Origin: Rubrivivax sp.
Lineage (GTDB): Bacteria; Pseudomonadota; Gammaproteobacteria; Burkholderiales; Burkholderiaceae_C
DNA length: 64,000 nt
NCBI GenBank assembly: GCA_030653385.1
Contig: JAURZM010000026.1
Location: 124,001 to 188,000 of the forward strand
Reading direction: 5' to 3'
A program made the position numbers and the translations under genes. Positions 1-8,075 of this stretch are shown here, piece after piece. Every line of letters starts with the position of its first letter. The first letter of the stretch is position 1. The notes under the pieces were generated by a model. That model was not told where the DNA came from and searched no databases. It saw only the letters and a list, made by a program, of their open reading frames with translations.

Positions 1-530
1 GTGGTCACCTGGTGTCGGTGCTGGCGATGATCGAAAACGACCGCCGCCGGCCCGGCGAACTGGCCGAGGTCGTGCGCCACGCGCTGGACGACATGCGCCT
101 GCTGGTCGACTCGTTGGAGCCGGTGGACGACGACCTGAACGCCGTGCTGGCCATGTGGCACGACCGCCTGGCGCCGCGCCTGCGTGTGGCCGGCGTGGTG
201 CTGCACTGGCAGGTCGACCTGCTGCCGCCGGTGCCCGGGCTGTCGCCGGCTCGGGTGCTGCACGTGCTGCGCATCCTGCAAGAAGGGGTGAGCAACGCCT
301 TGCGCCACGGCCAGGCGCGCACCTTGACGCTGGGCGCCGTGGCAGCCGACGGTGGTGTGCGCATTGCGCTGCAGGACGACGGCCTGGGTTTTGACGCCGG
401 TGCCAGCTTCAGCGGGCGCGGCTTGAAGAACATGCGCAGGCGCGCGCAGGAGGTGGGAGCGACACTGGGCATCGAATCGGCTGCGGGCCAAGGCGCGCTC
501 ATCACGCTGTGGCTGCCGCTGCAAGCTTGA
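1..530 (+). CDS. Sensor histidine kinase, C-terminal part (cut by window edge)
   Basis: The frame is open from base 3, so the gene begins outside the window. About 175 residues are visible, the catalytic end of a NarL/LytS-type (HisKA_3/HATPase_c) kinase. The N-box region reads EGVSNALRHG, followed by a G1 box DDGLGFD and a G2 box GRGLKNMRRRA; together these bind ATP. The family phosphorylates a LuxR/NarL-type response regulator. Neither the phospho-accepting histidine nor the sensor domain is visible, so the signal is unknown. The next gene is convergent, with its stop 38 bases away. Confidence 0.85.
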   Translation, partial: GHLVSVLAMIENDRRRPGELAEVVRHALDDMRLLVDSLEPVDDDLNAVLAMWHDRLAPRLRVAGVVLHWQVDLLPPVPGLSPARVLHVLRILQEGVSNALRHGQARTLTLGAVAADGGVRIALQDDGLGFDAGASFSGRGLKNMRRRAQEVGATLGIESAAGQGALITLWLPLQA

Positions 531-567
531 GTTGATGGCCCGTGCCGCTGCAGGCTGACGCGCCGGT

Positions 568-2208
568 TCAGCGGCAGGTCCAGGTGCCCGCGCCGTCCTG
601 GCTGCAGAGATCGGGCGCGCCGCGCACGCGCCACAGCGCGGTCAGACCCTGCTCGGCCATTGCCTGGCCAAAACCGGGCTGGCTGCGCACGCCGGCCATC
701 TCGGGCCACCACAGGTGGTCGACCCACTGCGCCAACGGTTGCTGCGCCAGTGCCGTCAGCGCCTGCAGGCTGCGTGGGGTGTCGCCCAGCAAGGCGTACT
801 CCGGCAGGAAGTGCGCGCGCTGCACCTTCACCGGTGCTTCGGCCTGCTGCAGCGCCTGCCTGGCTGCTGGGCGTGCCGCCGGGTCGAGCACACCACGCAC
901 CCAGGCGCTGGCCCAGGGCGCGGGGTTTTCCACGCTGCCGGCCCAGGCCAGCGCCTCGCGCTCGAAGGTGTTGGCGTCGGTGCGCCGCAAGGCCTGCATG
1001 GCCAGTGGCAGTTCGAGCTGACGGTGGCCGAGTTGCTGCGCGATGGTCAGCAGCTCGGCCATGGCGGCGCTGTCGCCGCGCATGCCGTGTACGGTGGCCA
1101 GAAGGGCCAGGATGCTGGGGTCCAGCGCGTCGATGCGCGCCGCGTCTTCCAGCAGCGACTGGGCGCGCTGCAGGTAGCCCGCCGACAGGTAGACGTTGGC
1201 GGCGATGCGCAGCATGCCCGGGTGCCGGCGGGTGCGCCACAGCGCGTCGGCGCGGTCCAGCGCATCGGCCCAGCGGCGCTGGCCGAAGGCCGCGTTGAGC
1301 AGCAGGATGTTGCCGCGCCAGTCGGCCGGGTCTTGGGCCACCATGTGTTGGCCCAGCGCCAGGATCTGCGCATTCAGTTCTGCCTGCGATGTTTCGATCT
1401 GTCGCGCACTGCCGGTGGCAGCCGGCCCCGCCGCGCGTGTGCTGAGTGTGCTCATCAAGCCCAGGCGCAGGTACTGCGCGGGCAGGTGTTCGGGTGCAGC
1501 GGCCAGCACCTGCTCAACCAGTTGCAGGGCCTGCAGCCGTTCGGCATTGGCTGGGCGGCGGGCCAGCTGTGAGGCCTGCAGCCAGCGGGTGTAGCTGTCG
1601 GGGTCGAGCGTGGTTTCGGTGCTCGGGCTGGCCACCTGGCCAACCACCTGGCCGGTTTCTTGCGCCACCCGCAGCGGCAGTGTCTGCAGGCCGCTCAGCG
1701 GCAGGGTCTCGTCGATCTGCCAGCGGGTGGTGCCCAGCTTCACGTCGTGCAGCGCCAGGCGCACCTGAACCCGCTGGTCGGGCAGGGTGTCCAGGCGCCC
1801 GTCGAGCAGGTAGCCCACGTCGAGCAGGCGGCCCAGCCGCGGGTTGTCCAGCGCCGCGGCGGTGGCAATGCGGGTGGAGGCACATGAGGCCACGCGCAGG
1901 TCGGGCAGTTGCCCCAGCCCGCGCGCCAGCGCGTCGCAGACCGCCAGCGCCAGGCTGGCGGCGTCACGCTGCGTTGGGTCGGTGGCCAGCGGCCGGATGG
2001 CCAGGCCGGGGGACCGATTGCCCGTGCCGCGGTGCAGGGCACGGTCCAGCGCCTGGGCCAGGGCTTCTGCGGGCTCGGAAGCGGCGCCCATGCGCGACGG
2101 CGGCTGCCCAAACCAGCGGCCCAGCCCGACCGCCGCCGCCGCCAGCACCAGCACCAGCAGCAAGGCGGCCACGGCCAGGGCTCGGCTCAAGGGCAGGCGC
2201 GTGTTCAT
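568..2208 (-). CDS. Membrane-anchored TPR protein with TolB-N-like domain
   Basis: 546 aa from the ATG at 2208; an upstream in-frame start at 2238 would add only a basic stretch. Residues about 7-30 form one hydrophobic segment (LAVAALLLVLVLAAAAVGLG), so the rest is probably periplasmic. Residues about 60-200 resemble the TolB-amino-terminal/FlgO-like region found beside CadC-type regulators and class III cyclases (LAIRPLATDP, then GYLLDGRLDTL). The C-terminal half has helical repeats of TPR type (IAANVYLSAGYLQRAQSLLE). No enzymatic motif is visible. The gene is divergent from the lipase gene and convergent with the kinase. The exact role is unknown. Confidence 0.6.
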   Translation of the reverse strand: MNTRLPLSRALAVAALLLVLVLAAAAVGLGRWFGQPPSRMGAASEPAEALAQALDRALHRGTGNRSPGLAIRPLATDPTQRDAASLALAVCDALARGLGQLPDLRVASCASTRIATAAALDNPRLGRLLDVGYLLDGRLDTLPDQRVQVRLALHDVKLGTTRWQIDETLPLSGLQTLPLRVAQETGQVVGQVASPSTETTLDPDSYTRWLQASQLARRPANAERLQALQLVEQVLAAAPEHLPAQYLRLGLMSTLSTRAAGPAATGSARQIETSQAELNAQILALGQHMVAQDPADWRGNILLLNAAFGQRRWADALDRADALWRTRRHPGMLRIAANVYLSAGYLQRAQSLLEDAARIDALDPSILALLATVHGMRGDSAAMAELLTIAQQLGHRQLELPLAMQALRRTDANTFEREALAWAGSVENPAPWASAWVRGVLDPAARPAARQALQQAEAPVKVQRAHFLPEYALLGDTPRSLQALTALAQQPLAQWVDHLWWPEMAGVRSQPGFGQAMAEQGLTALWRVRGAPDLCSQDGAGTWTCR

Positions 2209-2320
2209 GGTTCGGAGTGTGCAGCGGCGTCGCGGCACATGGGCATCCCATGAAGGTGGCAGCGGCGGGCGATGGGTCGGCAGTCCCGGGCGCGGTCATG
2301 CCCTGCCTTAGCATGCCCAT

Positions 2321-3394
2321 ATGCCCGCCTTGCAAGTGTTTGCCGGCCCACGTGCCCGCGCCCGGCTGCTGTCCCACGGGCTGCAGCCGCAGGACGTGCG
2401 CGCCGTGCCGGCGGCGGCCGGCGGCGCCAAGGGCCTGACCCTGTTGCCGCTGGACCGCTACCTGTTTGGCCACTGGCTGCCGCAAAGCACGCAGACCGTG
2501 CACCTGCTGGGCGCGTCGATCGGTGCCTGGCGCATGGCCGCAGCCTGCATGCCCGACGCCGACGCGGCCCTGGCGACGCTGGCCGAGGACTACATCACCC
2601 AGTCTTACCCGCATGCGCCAGGCCGTCTGCCGACGGCGGCGGTGGTCAGCCAGATTTTTGGGCAGCGGCTGCAGGAACGACTGGGGCCGCAGGCACGGGA
2701 CATCCTGAACCACCCGCGCTACCGGCTGCACGTGTTTGCCAGCCGCGGCCGGGGCCTGCTGCACAAGCCCGGGCGTTTGGGCATGCCACTGGGCTGGGTC
2801 GGCGCCTATGCCAGCAACGCGCTGCGGCGCCGGTCCCTGGGCGGCTGGTTGGAGCGGGTGGTGTTCAGCGACCCGCGCGACGCGCTGCCGCTGCCGCTGA
2901 GCGATTTCCGCAGCCACCAGGCCACCTTGACCGAGCAGAACCTGTGCCCCGCGGTGCTGGCCAGCTGTGCCATCCCCTTCGTGCTGCAAGCCGTGCAGGA
3001 CGTGCCCGGCGGCCCCGCCGGCAGCTACTGGGACGGTGGCATCACCGACTACCACTTGCACCTGAACTACGCCGCCATGGCCGACGGGCTGGTGCTGTAC
3101 CCGCACTTCATTCCGCAGGTGGTGCCGGGCTGGCTGGACAAGGCCTGGAAACGCCGCCACCGCGCCAGCGCCTTCCTGGACAACCTGGTGCTGCTGTCGC
3201 CCAGCCCTGAATGGGTGGCCAGCCTGCCGGGTGGCAAGTTGCCCGACCGGCGTGACTTCAAGACCTGGGGCGACGACCATGCCGGCCGCCAGCGGGTGTG
3301 GCGGCGGGCCTACCTGGAGAGCCAGCGCCTGGCCGACGAGTTTGCGGAAATGGCCGCTTGCGGCCGGCCAGTCCAGGCATTGCCACTGGCCTGA
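2321..3394 (+). CDS. Patatin-like phospholipase
   Basis: 357 aa. It carries the parts of a patatin Ser-Asp dyad enzyme: a glycine-rich oxyanion-hole strand (AAAGGAKGL, about residues 29-37), the nucleophile elbow GASIGAW (GxSxG, about residue 66), and the catalytic aspartate in the DGG motif (YWDGGITDYHL, about residue 236). The family hydrolyses acyl chains from membrane lipids. No signal peptide is seen, so it is probably cytoplasmic. It stands alone between the TPR gene (divergent) and the thrS leader. The substrate cannot be read from sequence. Confidence 0.85.
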   Translation: MPALQVFAGPRARARLLSHGLQPQDVRAVPAAAGGAKGLTLLPLDRYLFGHWLPQSTQTVHLLGASIGAWRMAAACMPDADAALATLAEDYITQSYPHAPGRLPTAAVVSQIFGQRLQERLGPQARDILNHPRYRLHVFASRGRGLLHKPGRLGMPLGWVGAYASNALRRRSLGGWLERVVFSDPRDALPLPLSDFRSHQATLTEQNLCPAVLASCAIPFVLQAVQDVPGGPAGSYWDGGITDYHLHLNYAAMADGLVLYPHFIPQVVPGWLDKAWKRRHRASAFLDNLVLLSPSPEWVASLPGGKLPDRRDFKTWGDDHAGRQRVWRRAYLESQRLADEFAEMAACGRPVQALPLA

Positions 3395-3410
3395 TCCGCC
3401 GGGGCTGGGC

Positions 3411-3416
3411 TAAACT
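3411..3416 (+). promoter_or_regulatory. Candidate -10 element of the thrS leader transcript
   Basis: TAAACT lies 46 bases upstream of the leader-peptide ATG. No convincing -35 is found at 16-18 bases; TTGCCA at 3380-3385 is too far. This is a weak call based on position. Confidence 0.3.
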
Positions 3417-3461
3417 CACGACCTCGATCAAATCCACAAGAGCGAGAAAGGCACCCTGGTT

Positions 3462-3503
3462 ATGACACCGCGGACTACCCGGCCCCTCTTTACCGAGATC
3501 TGA
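3462..3503 (+). CDS. thrS leader peptide, threonine-rich (13 aa)
   Basis: A 13-codon reading frame, [13 protein letters not shown], with four Thr codons (2, 5, 6 and 11; two adjacent, ACT ACC at 3474-3479). An AGAAAGG stretch at about 3444-3450 can serve as ribosome site. It ends 86 bases before thrS. Four Thr in 13, directly ahead of a terminator and the threonyl-tRNA synthetase gene, is the layout of a ribosome-stalling attenuator: low charged tRNA-Thr would stall translation here and let thrS be transcribed. The assignment is from sequence and context only. Confidence 0.7.
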   Translation: MTPRTTRPLFTEI

Positions 3504-3568
3504 CCCGGTCGCGCTGTCACGTCACCCCTTTTCCCCAGACAAAGCGCGGCTCACCCCGCGCTTTTTTT
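3465..3568 (+). promoter_or_regulatory. thrS transcription attenuator (segments 1-4)
   Basis: Four mutually exclusive segments can be drawn. Segment 1, 3465-3472 (ACACCGCG), pairs with segment 2, 3510-3517 (CGCGCTGT), 7 of 8 positions. Segment 2, 3510-3518, pairs with segment 3, 3538-3548 (GACAAAGCGCG), with a two-base bulge. Segment 3, 3541-3549, pairs with segment 4, 3556-3564, nine perfect base pairs, followed by a T run at 3562-3568. Pairing 3:4 is an intrinsic terminator and 2:3 is the antiterminator. A ribosome stalled on the tandem Thr codons would cover segment 1 and favour 2:3. Pairings were found by eye; energies were not computed. Confidence 0.7.
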
Positions 3569-3589
3569 GTTTGTCGAGGTTTGCACACC

Positions 3590-5497
3590 ATGTTGAACAT
3601 CACGCTGCCGGATGGCTCCCGGCGAGAGTTTCCCGGCCCGGTGTCGGTGGCCGACGTGGCCGCGTCCATTGGTTCTGGCCTGGCCAAGGCCGCGCTGGGC
3701 GGCAAGGTCGACGGCAAGCTGGTGGACACGAGCCACCGCATCGAAGCCGACGCCCAAGTGGCCATCGTCACGGACAAGGATGCCGACGGTCTGGAGCTCA
3801 TCCGCCACAGCACGGCGCACTTGCTGGCCTACGCGGTGAAAGAGCTCTTCCCCGAAGCCCAGGTGACGATTGGTCCGACGATCGAAAACGGCTTCTATTA
3901 CGACTTCGCCTACAAGCGACCCTTCACGCCAGAGGACCTGGCCGCGATCGAAAAGCGCATGGGCGAGCTGGCCGCGAAAAACGAGCCGGTGACGCGCCGT
4001 GTGCTGCCGCGTGACGAGGCTGTTGAACACTTCAAGAGCCTGGGCGAGCACTACAAGGCCGAGATCATCGCCAGCATCCCGGCTGACCAGGACGTGAGCC
4101 TGTACCGCGAAGGCAACTTCGAAGACCTGTGTCGCGGCCCGCACGTGCCCAGCACGGGCAAGCTCAAGCACTTCAAGCTGATGAAGGTGGCGGGCGCCTA
4201 TTGGCGTGGCGACCAGGCCAACGAACAGCTGCAGCGCATCTACGGCACGGCCTGGCCCAGCAAGGAGGCCCTGCAGCAGTACCTGACGATGCTGGAAGAG
4301 GCCGAAAAACGCGACCACCGCAAGCTGGGCCGTGAGTTGGACCTGTTCCACATCGACGAACACAGCCCGGGCACGGTGTTCTGGCACCCCAAGGGCTGGA
4401 CGGTGTGGCAAGAGGTGGAGCAGTACATGCGCCGTGTCTACCGCGACAACGGCTACCAGGAAGTGAAGGGCCCGCAGATCGTCGACCGTGTGCTGTGGGA
4501 GAAGTCGGGCCACTGGGAAAAGTACCGCGACGCCATGTTCACGACGGAATCGGAAAAGCGTGAATACGCGCTGAAGCCGATGAACTGCCCGGGCCACATC
4601 CTGATCTTCAAGCAGGGCATCAAGAGCTACCGCGACCTGCCGCTGCGTTACGGCGAGTTCGGCCAGTGCCACCGCAACGAGCCGTCAGGCGGCCTGCACG
4701 GCATCATGCGTGTGCGAGCCTTCACGCAGGACGACGGCCACATCTTCTGCACGGAAGACTCGATCCTGCCCGAGTGCCTGGCCTACACGGCGCTGCTGCA
4801 GAAGGTCTACAAGGACTTTGGCTTCAGCGACATCATCTACAAGGTGGCCACGCGGCCGGCCGCGCGCATCGGCTCCGACGAGATCTGGGACAAGGCCGAG
4901 GCCGCGCTGACCGACAGCCTGAAGGCTTCTGACTGCGACTACGAGATCGCGCCCGGCGACGGCGCCTTCTACGGCCCGAAGATCGAATACACGCTGAAGG
5001 ACGCGCTGGGCCGGCCGTGGCAGTGCGGCACGATGCAGGTCGACTTTTCGATGGCCGAGCGGCTGGACGCGGTTTACGTGGCCGAGTCGGGCGAACGCAA
5101 ACACCCGGTGATGCTGCACCGGGCCATCGTCGGCAGCCTGGAGCGTTTCATCGGCATCCTGATCGAACAGCACGCCGGCGCGCTGCCGGCCTGGCTGGCG
5201 CCGGTGCAGGTGGTGGTGTCCGCCATCACCGAACACCAGGCCGATTGGGCCGGGGAAGTGGCCAAAACGCTGGAAAAACAAGGAGTTAGAGTCTCCCTGG
5301 ATTTGCGCAACGAGAAAATCGGCTATAAAATCCGCGAGCATTCGATGCAGAAGGTTCCGTTCATCCTTGTTGTTGGCGACAAGGAGAAGGCAGACGGGGC
5401 CGTTGCCGTGCGCGCCCGGGGTAACCAAGATCTCGGCGTGATGCCGCTGGCAGACTTCCTCCAGAAGATCAGCAGTGACATCGCCTCCAAGGTGTAG
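3590..5497 (+). CDS. thrS: Threonine-tRNA ligase
   Basis: 635 aa, full length for the family. It charges tRNA-Thr in the cytoplasm. Order of domains: N-terminal TGS domain (about 1-62), the editing SAD domain, the class II catalytic core with zinc ligands in NCPGH and the DDGHIFC region, motif 3 around [13 protein letters not shown], and the C-terminal anticodon-binding domain. The ATG at 3590 is preferred over an in-frame TTG at 3581; GAGG at 3576-3579 lies ten bases upstream. It follows the Thr-leader attenuator and heads the translation-gene cluster. Confidence 0.98.
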   Translation: MLNITLPDGSRREFPGPVSVADVAASIGSGLAKAALGGKVDGKLVDTSHRIEADAQVAIVTDKDADGLELIRHSTAHLLAYAVKELFPEAQVTIGPTIENGFYYDFAYKRPFTPEDLAAIEKRMGELAAKNEPVTRRVLPRDEAVEHFKSLGEHYKAEIIASIPADQDVSLYREGNFEDLCRGPHVPSTGKLKHFKLMKVAGAYWRGDQANEQLQRIYGTAWPSKEALQQYLTMLEEAEKRDHRKLGRELDLFHIDEHSPGTVFWHPKGWTVWQEVEQYMRRVYRDNGYQEVKGPQIVDRVLWEKSGHWEKYRDAMFTTESEKREYALKPMNCPGHILIFKQGIKSYRDLPLRYGEFGQCHRNEPSGGLHGIMRVRAFTQDDGHIFCTEDSILPECLAYTALLQKVYKDFGFSDIIYKVATRPAARIGSDEIWDKAEAALTDSLKASDCDYEIAPGDGAFYGPKIEYTLKDALGRPWQCGTMQVDFSMAERLDAVYVAESGERKHPVMLHRAIVGSLERFIGILIEQHAGALPAWLAPVQVVVSAITEHQADWAGEVAKTLEKQGVRVSLDLRNEKIGYKIREHSMQKVPFILVVGDKEKADGAVAVRARGNQDLGVMPLADFLQKISSDIASKV

Positions 5498-5528
5498 GTC
5501 ACCGGGCGCGCGTCAGAATTTTTTGTGG

Positions 5529-5545
5529 CCCGCTTTGCCTGCGGG
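5529..5545 (+). promoter_or_regulatory. Hairpin just upstream of the infC ribosome site
   Basis: CCCGC at 5529-5533 pairs with GCGGG at 5541-5545 around a 7-base loop, ending eight bases before the AGGAG of infC. It lacks a U tract in the right place, so it is more likely a leader structure than a terminator. Function is unproven. Confidence 0.3.
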
Positions 5546-5565
5546 TTGCTACAGGAGCTGGAACT

Positions 5566-6117
5566 ATCGCTACCTTCATGGACCGCCGCGTGCCCAACGC
5601 GGAGCGCAAACACCGTCTGAACCGGGAAATCATGGCGCCCAATGTGCGCCTGAACGGGGTCGAAAACGAGCCGCTGGGCATCGTCAGCACGATGGAAGCG
5701 TTGCGCATGGCTGGGGAACTGGACGTCGATCTGGTCGAGATCGCCGCGACGGCTGACCCCCCGGTGTGCCGGTTGATGGACTACGGCAAGTTCAAATACC
5801 AGGAACAGAAAAAGGCCGCTGAAGCCAAGAGCAAGCAGAAGGTCATCGAGATCAAGGAAGTCAAGTTCCGTCCGGGCACGGACGACGGCGACTACAACAT
5901 CAAGATGCGCAACCTGCGTCGTTTCATTGCCGAAGACGGTGACAAGGGCAAGGTCACGCTGCGCTACAGGGGCCGCGAGATCACCCACCAGGACATCGGC
6001 ATGCGCATGCTGGAACGCATCCGTGACGAACTGGCCGACGTGGCGGTGGTCGAGAACATGCCCAAGCTCGAAGGGCGCCAGATGATCATGGTGCTGGCAC
6101 CGAAGCGGAAGTCGTAG
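5566..6117 (+). CDS. infC: Translation initiation factor IF-3, AUC start
   Basis: 183 aa if read from ATC at 5566; the first ATG is at 5578. AGGAG at 5553-5557 is spaced eight bases from the ATC but twenty from the ATG, so the ATC is the better start. Rare AUU/AUC starts are typical of infC because IF-3 discriminates against them and thereby represses its own synthesis. The protein has the usual N-terminal domain ([15 protein letters not shown]), a basic linker and the C-terminal domain ending in LAPKRKS. It acts on the 30S subunit. Second gene of the thrS-infC-rpmI-rplT set. Confidence 0.95.
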   Translation: MATFMDRRVPNAERKHRLNREIMAPNVRLNGVENEPLGIVSTMEALRMAGELDVDLVEIAATADPPVCRLMDYGKFKYQEQKKAAEAKSKQKVIEIKEVKFRPGTDDGDYNIKMRNLRRFIAEDGDKGKVTLRYRGREITHQDIGMRMLERIRDELADVAVVENMPKLEGRQMIMVLAPKRKS

Positions 6118-6167
6118 CAGAAGCAGTTGAAGGGTTTTGCGGCCGTGGCGGCAACGTCGGGGCGGCA

Positions 6168-6243
6168 AGAAGAGGCGGTGGCACTTCGGTGCCGCTGCAC
6201 AGAAGCGGTGGCATTTCGATGCAACCGCACAGAAGCGGTTGCA
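6168..6243 (+). repeat. Tandem hairpin repeats with UUCG loops, infC-rpmI spacer
   Basis: About 2.5 copies of a roughly 30-base unit. Copy 1 folds as GCGGTGGCAC (6175-6184), TTCG, GTGCCGCTGC (6189-6198): ten pairs with two G-U. Copy 2 folds as GCGGTGGCAT (6205-6214), TTCG, ATGCAACCGC (6219-6228): nine of ten pairs. A half copy follows at 6231-6243. UUCG is an unusually stable tetraloop. The spacer (6118-6305) has no gene. In E. coli this region houses L20-dependent translational control; whether this RNA serves the same end is unknown. Confidence 0.7.
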
Positions 6244-6305
6244 GGCCAACAAGCACATCGGAATCCCGGCGTCGCCTGCAGCAGCACACATAGCAAGGAG
6301 CAGCA

Positions 6306-6509
6306 ATGCCCAAGATGAAGACCAAGAGCGGCGCCAAGAAGCGCTTCCGCGTCCGCCCGGGCGGCACCGTCAAGCGCGGTCAGGCGTTCAAGCGCCACAT
6401 CCTCACGAAGAAGAGCACCAGCCGCAAGCGCGCCTTGCGCGGCACCGTGAACGTGCACGAAACCAACATGGGCCACATGGCCCAGATGTTGCCTTTCGCC
6501 GGCCTGTAA
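6306..6509 (+). CDS. rpmI: 50S ribosomal protein L35
   Basis: 67 aa, very basic, normal length. [20 protein letters not shown] is the conserved start of L35. AAGGAG sits about seven bases upstream. It lies 27 bases ahead of rplT, as is usual, and both should be co-translated from the infC transcript. Confidence 0.97.
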   Translation: MPKMKTKSGAKKRFRVRPGGTVKRGQAFKRHILTKKSTSRKRALRGTVNVHETNMGHMAQMLPFAGL

Positions 6510-6536
6510 ACACCAAACTGATCAAGGAGCACACAC

Positions 6537-6893
6537 ATGCCTCGCGTCAAACGTGGTGTCATCGCCCACGCACGTCACAAGAAGATCCTGGCCCTGGCCA
6601 AGGGTTTCCGCGGCCGCCGCAAGAACGTTTTCCGCATCGCCAAACAGGCGGTGATGAAGGCGGGCCAATACGCCTACCGTGACCGCCGCACCCGCAAGCG
6701 GGTGTTCCGCCAACTCTGGATCGCGCGCATCAACGCTGCGAGCCGTGAATTGGGCGTCACCTACAGCAAGTTCATGGCCGGTTTGAAGAAGGCCCAGATC
6801 GACATCGACCGCAAGGTGCTGTCGGACATGGCCATCCACGACCCGGCCGGCTTTAAGAGCATCGTCGACAAGGTGAAGGCTCAATTGGCTTGA
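6537..6893 (+). CDS. rplT: 50S ribosomal protein L20
   Basis: 118 aa, normal length, with the conserved start [19 protein letters not shown] and [17 protein letters not shown]20 binds 23S rRNA early in assembly and in enteric bacteria represses rpmI-rplT translation. An AAGGAG ribosome site is present at 6524-6529. A terminator-like hairpin follows before pheS. Confidence 0.98.
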   Translation: MPRVKRGVIAHARHKKILALAKGFRGRRKNVFRIAKQAVMKAGQYAYRDRRTRKRVFRQLWIARINAASRELGVTYSKFMAGLKKAQIDIDRKVLSDMAIHDPAGFKSIVDKVKAQLA

Positions 6894-6940
6894 TTCATGG
6901 CATCCGGGCACAGCGCCTGGATGTCATTGCCAAGCATTCG

Positions 6941-6969
6941 AAGGCCGTCACCTCGGGGCGGCCTTTTTT
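6941..6969 (+). terminator. Intrinsic terminator or attenuator between rplT and pheS
   Basis: AAGGCCG (6941-6947) pairs with CGGCCTT (6959-6965) and runs into six T residues. pheS starts only 21 bases later, so either transcription reads through or the pheST promoter lies upstream, inside rplT. The short frame across it is not Phe-rich, so E. coli-style pheM attenuation is not supported. Confidence 0.65.
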
Positions 6970-6990
6970 CTTGTCTTTTGTGATTCCCAC

Positions 6991-8046
6991 ATGAACGATC
7001 TCGACAGTCTGCTTGCTGCCGCCGAAAGCGACTTCGCCGCCGCGCAGCAAGGTGCTGAGCTGGAAAACGCGAAGGCGCGTTACCTGGGCAGAACCGGCCA
7101 CCTGACCGAATTGCTCAAGGGCCTGGGTGCGCTGCCGCCTGAAGAGAAAAAAACCCGTGGTGCCGAGATCAACCAGGCCAAGGCGGGCATCGAAGCGCTG
7201 CTGACGGCGGCTCGCGAACGCCTGTCCAGGGCCGAACTGGAAACGCAGTTGCGCGCCGAGGCGTTGGACGTCACCTTGCCCGGGCGCCAGCGTGGCATGG
7301 GCGGCCTGCACCCGGTGAGCCGCACCATCGAACGCATCGAGGCGATCTTCGCCAGCATGGGTTTCGACGTGGCCGAAGGCCCCGAGATCGAAACCGACTG
7401 GATGAGCTTCACGGCGCTGAACAACCCGGAGAACCACCCCGCGCGGTCGATGCAGGACACCTTCTACGTCGACATGAAAGACGCAGAAGGCCGCTGGCTC
7501 AACCTGCGCCCGCACACCAGCCCGATGCAGGTGCGCTACGCGCGCATGCACGCGGCACGCTACGCCGATGAGGTGTCGCAAGGACGGCAGATGCCCGAAG
7601 TGCGGGTCATCGCCCCCGGCCGCGTCTACCGCGTCGACAGCGACGCCACCCACTCGCCGATGTTTCACCAGATCGAGGGCCTGTGGCTGGGCGAAAACGT
7701 CAGCTTCAAGGACCTGAAGGTCACCTTCTCTGCCTTCGTGCGCGAGTTCTTCGAGACCGATGACTTCGACGTGCGCTTCCGGCCCAGCTTTTTCCCCTTC
7801 ACCGAGCCCAGTGCCGAGATCGACATCCGATTCGGCAGCGGCCCGCTGGCCGGCCGCTGGCTCGAAGTGGCAGGCTCGGGCCAGGTGCACCCGAACGTGG
7901 TGCGCAGCTACAACCTGGACCCCGAAACCGCCATCGGCTTTGCCTTTGGCATGGGTGCCGACCGCATGGCCATGCTGCGATACGGCATCGACGACCTGCG
8001 CCTGATGTTCGACGGCGACCTGCGTTTCCTGTCGCAGTTCCAGTAG
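6991..8046 (+). CDS. pheS: Phenylalanine-tRNA ligase alpha subunit
   Basis: 351 aa. N-terminal coiled coil (about 1-90) followed by the class II catalytic domain: motif 1 region [19 protein letters not shown], motif 2 [22 protein letters not shown], and a motif 3-like C-terminus [15 protein letters not shown]. It forms an alpha2-beta2 enzyme with PheT. The alpha subunit holds the active site. pheT begins 29 bases downstream. Confidence 0.98.
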   Translation: MNDLDSLLAAAESDFAAAQQGAELENAKARYLGRTGHLTELLKGLGALPPEEKKTRGAEINQAKAGIEALLTAARERLSRAELETQLRAEALDVTLPGRQRGMGGLHPVSRTIERIEAIFASMGFDVAEGPEIETDWMSFTALNNPENHPARSMQDTFYVDMKDAEGRWLNLRPHTSPMQVRYARMHAARYADEVSQGRQMPEVRVIAPGRVYRVDSDATHSPMFHQIEGLWLGENVSFKDLKVTFSAFVREFFETDDFDVRFRPSFFPFTEPSAEIDIRFGSGPLAGRWLEVAGSGQVHPNVVRSYNLDPETAIGFAFGMGADRMAMLRYGIDDLRLMFDGDLRFLSQFQ

Positions 8047-8075
8047 CCCACCCCGCCATCCGCTCCAAGCACCCC

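Noticed and set aside
6897..6990. Possible pheM-like leader peptide ahead of pheS
   Set aside because: A 28-codon frame runs through the hairpin but has only one Phe; no Phe run and no alternative pairing, so Phe-dependent attenuation is unsupported.
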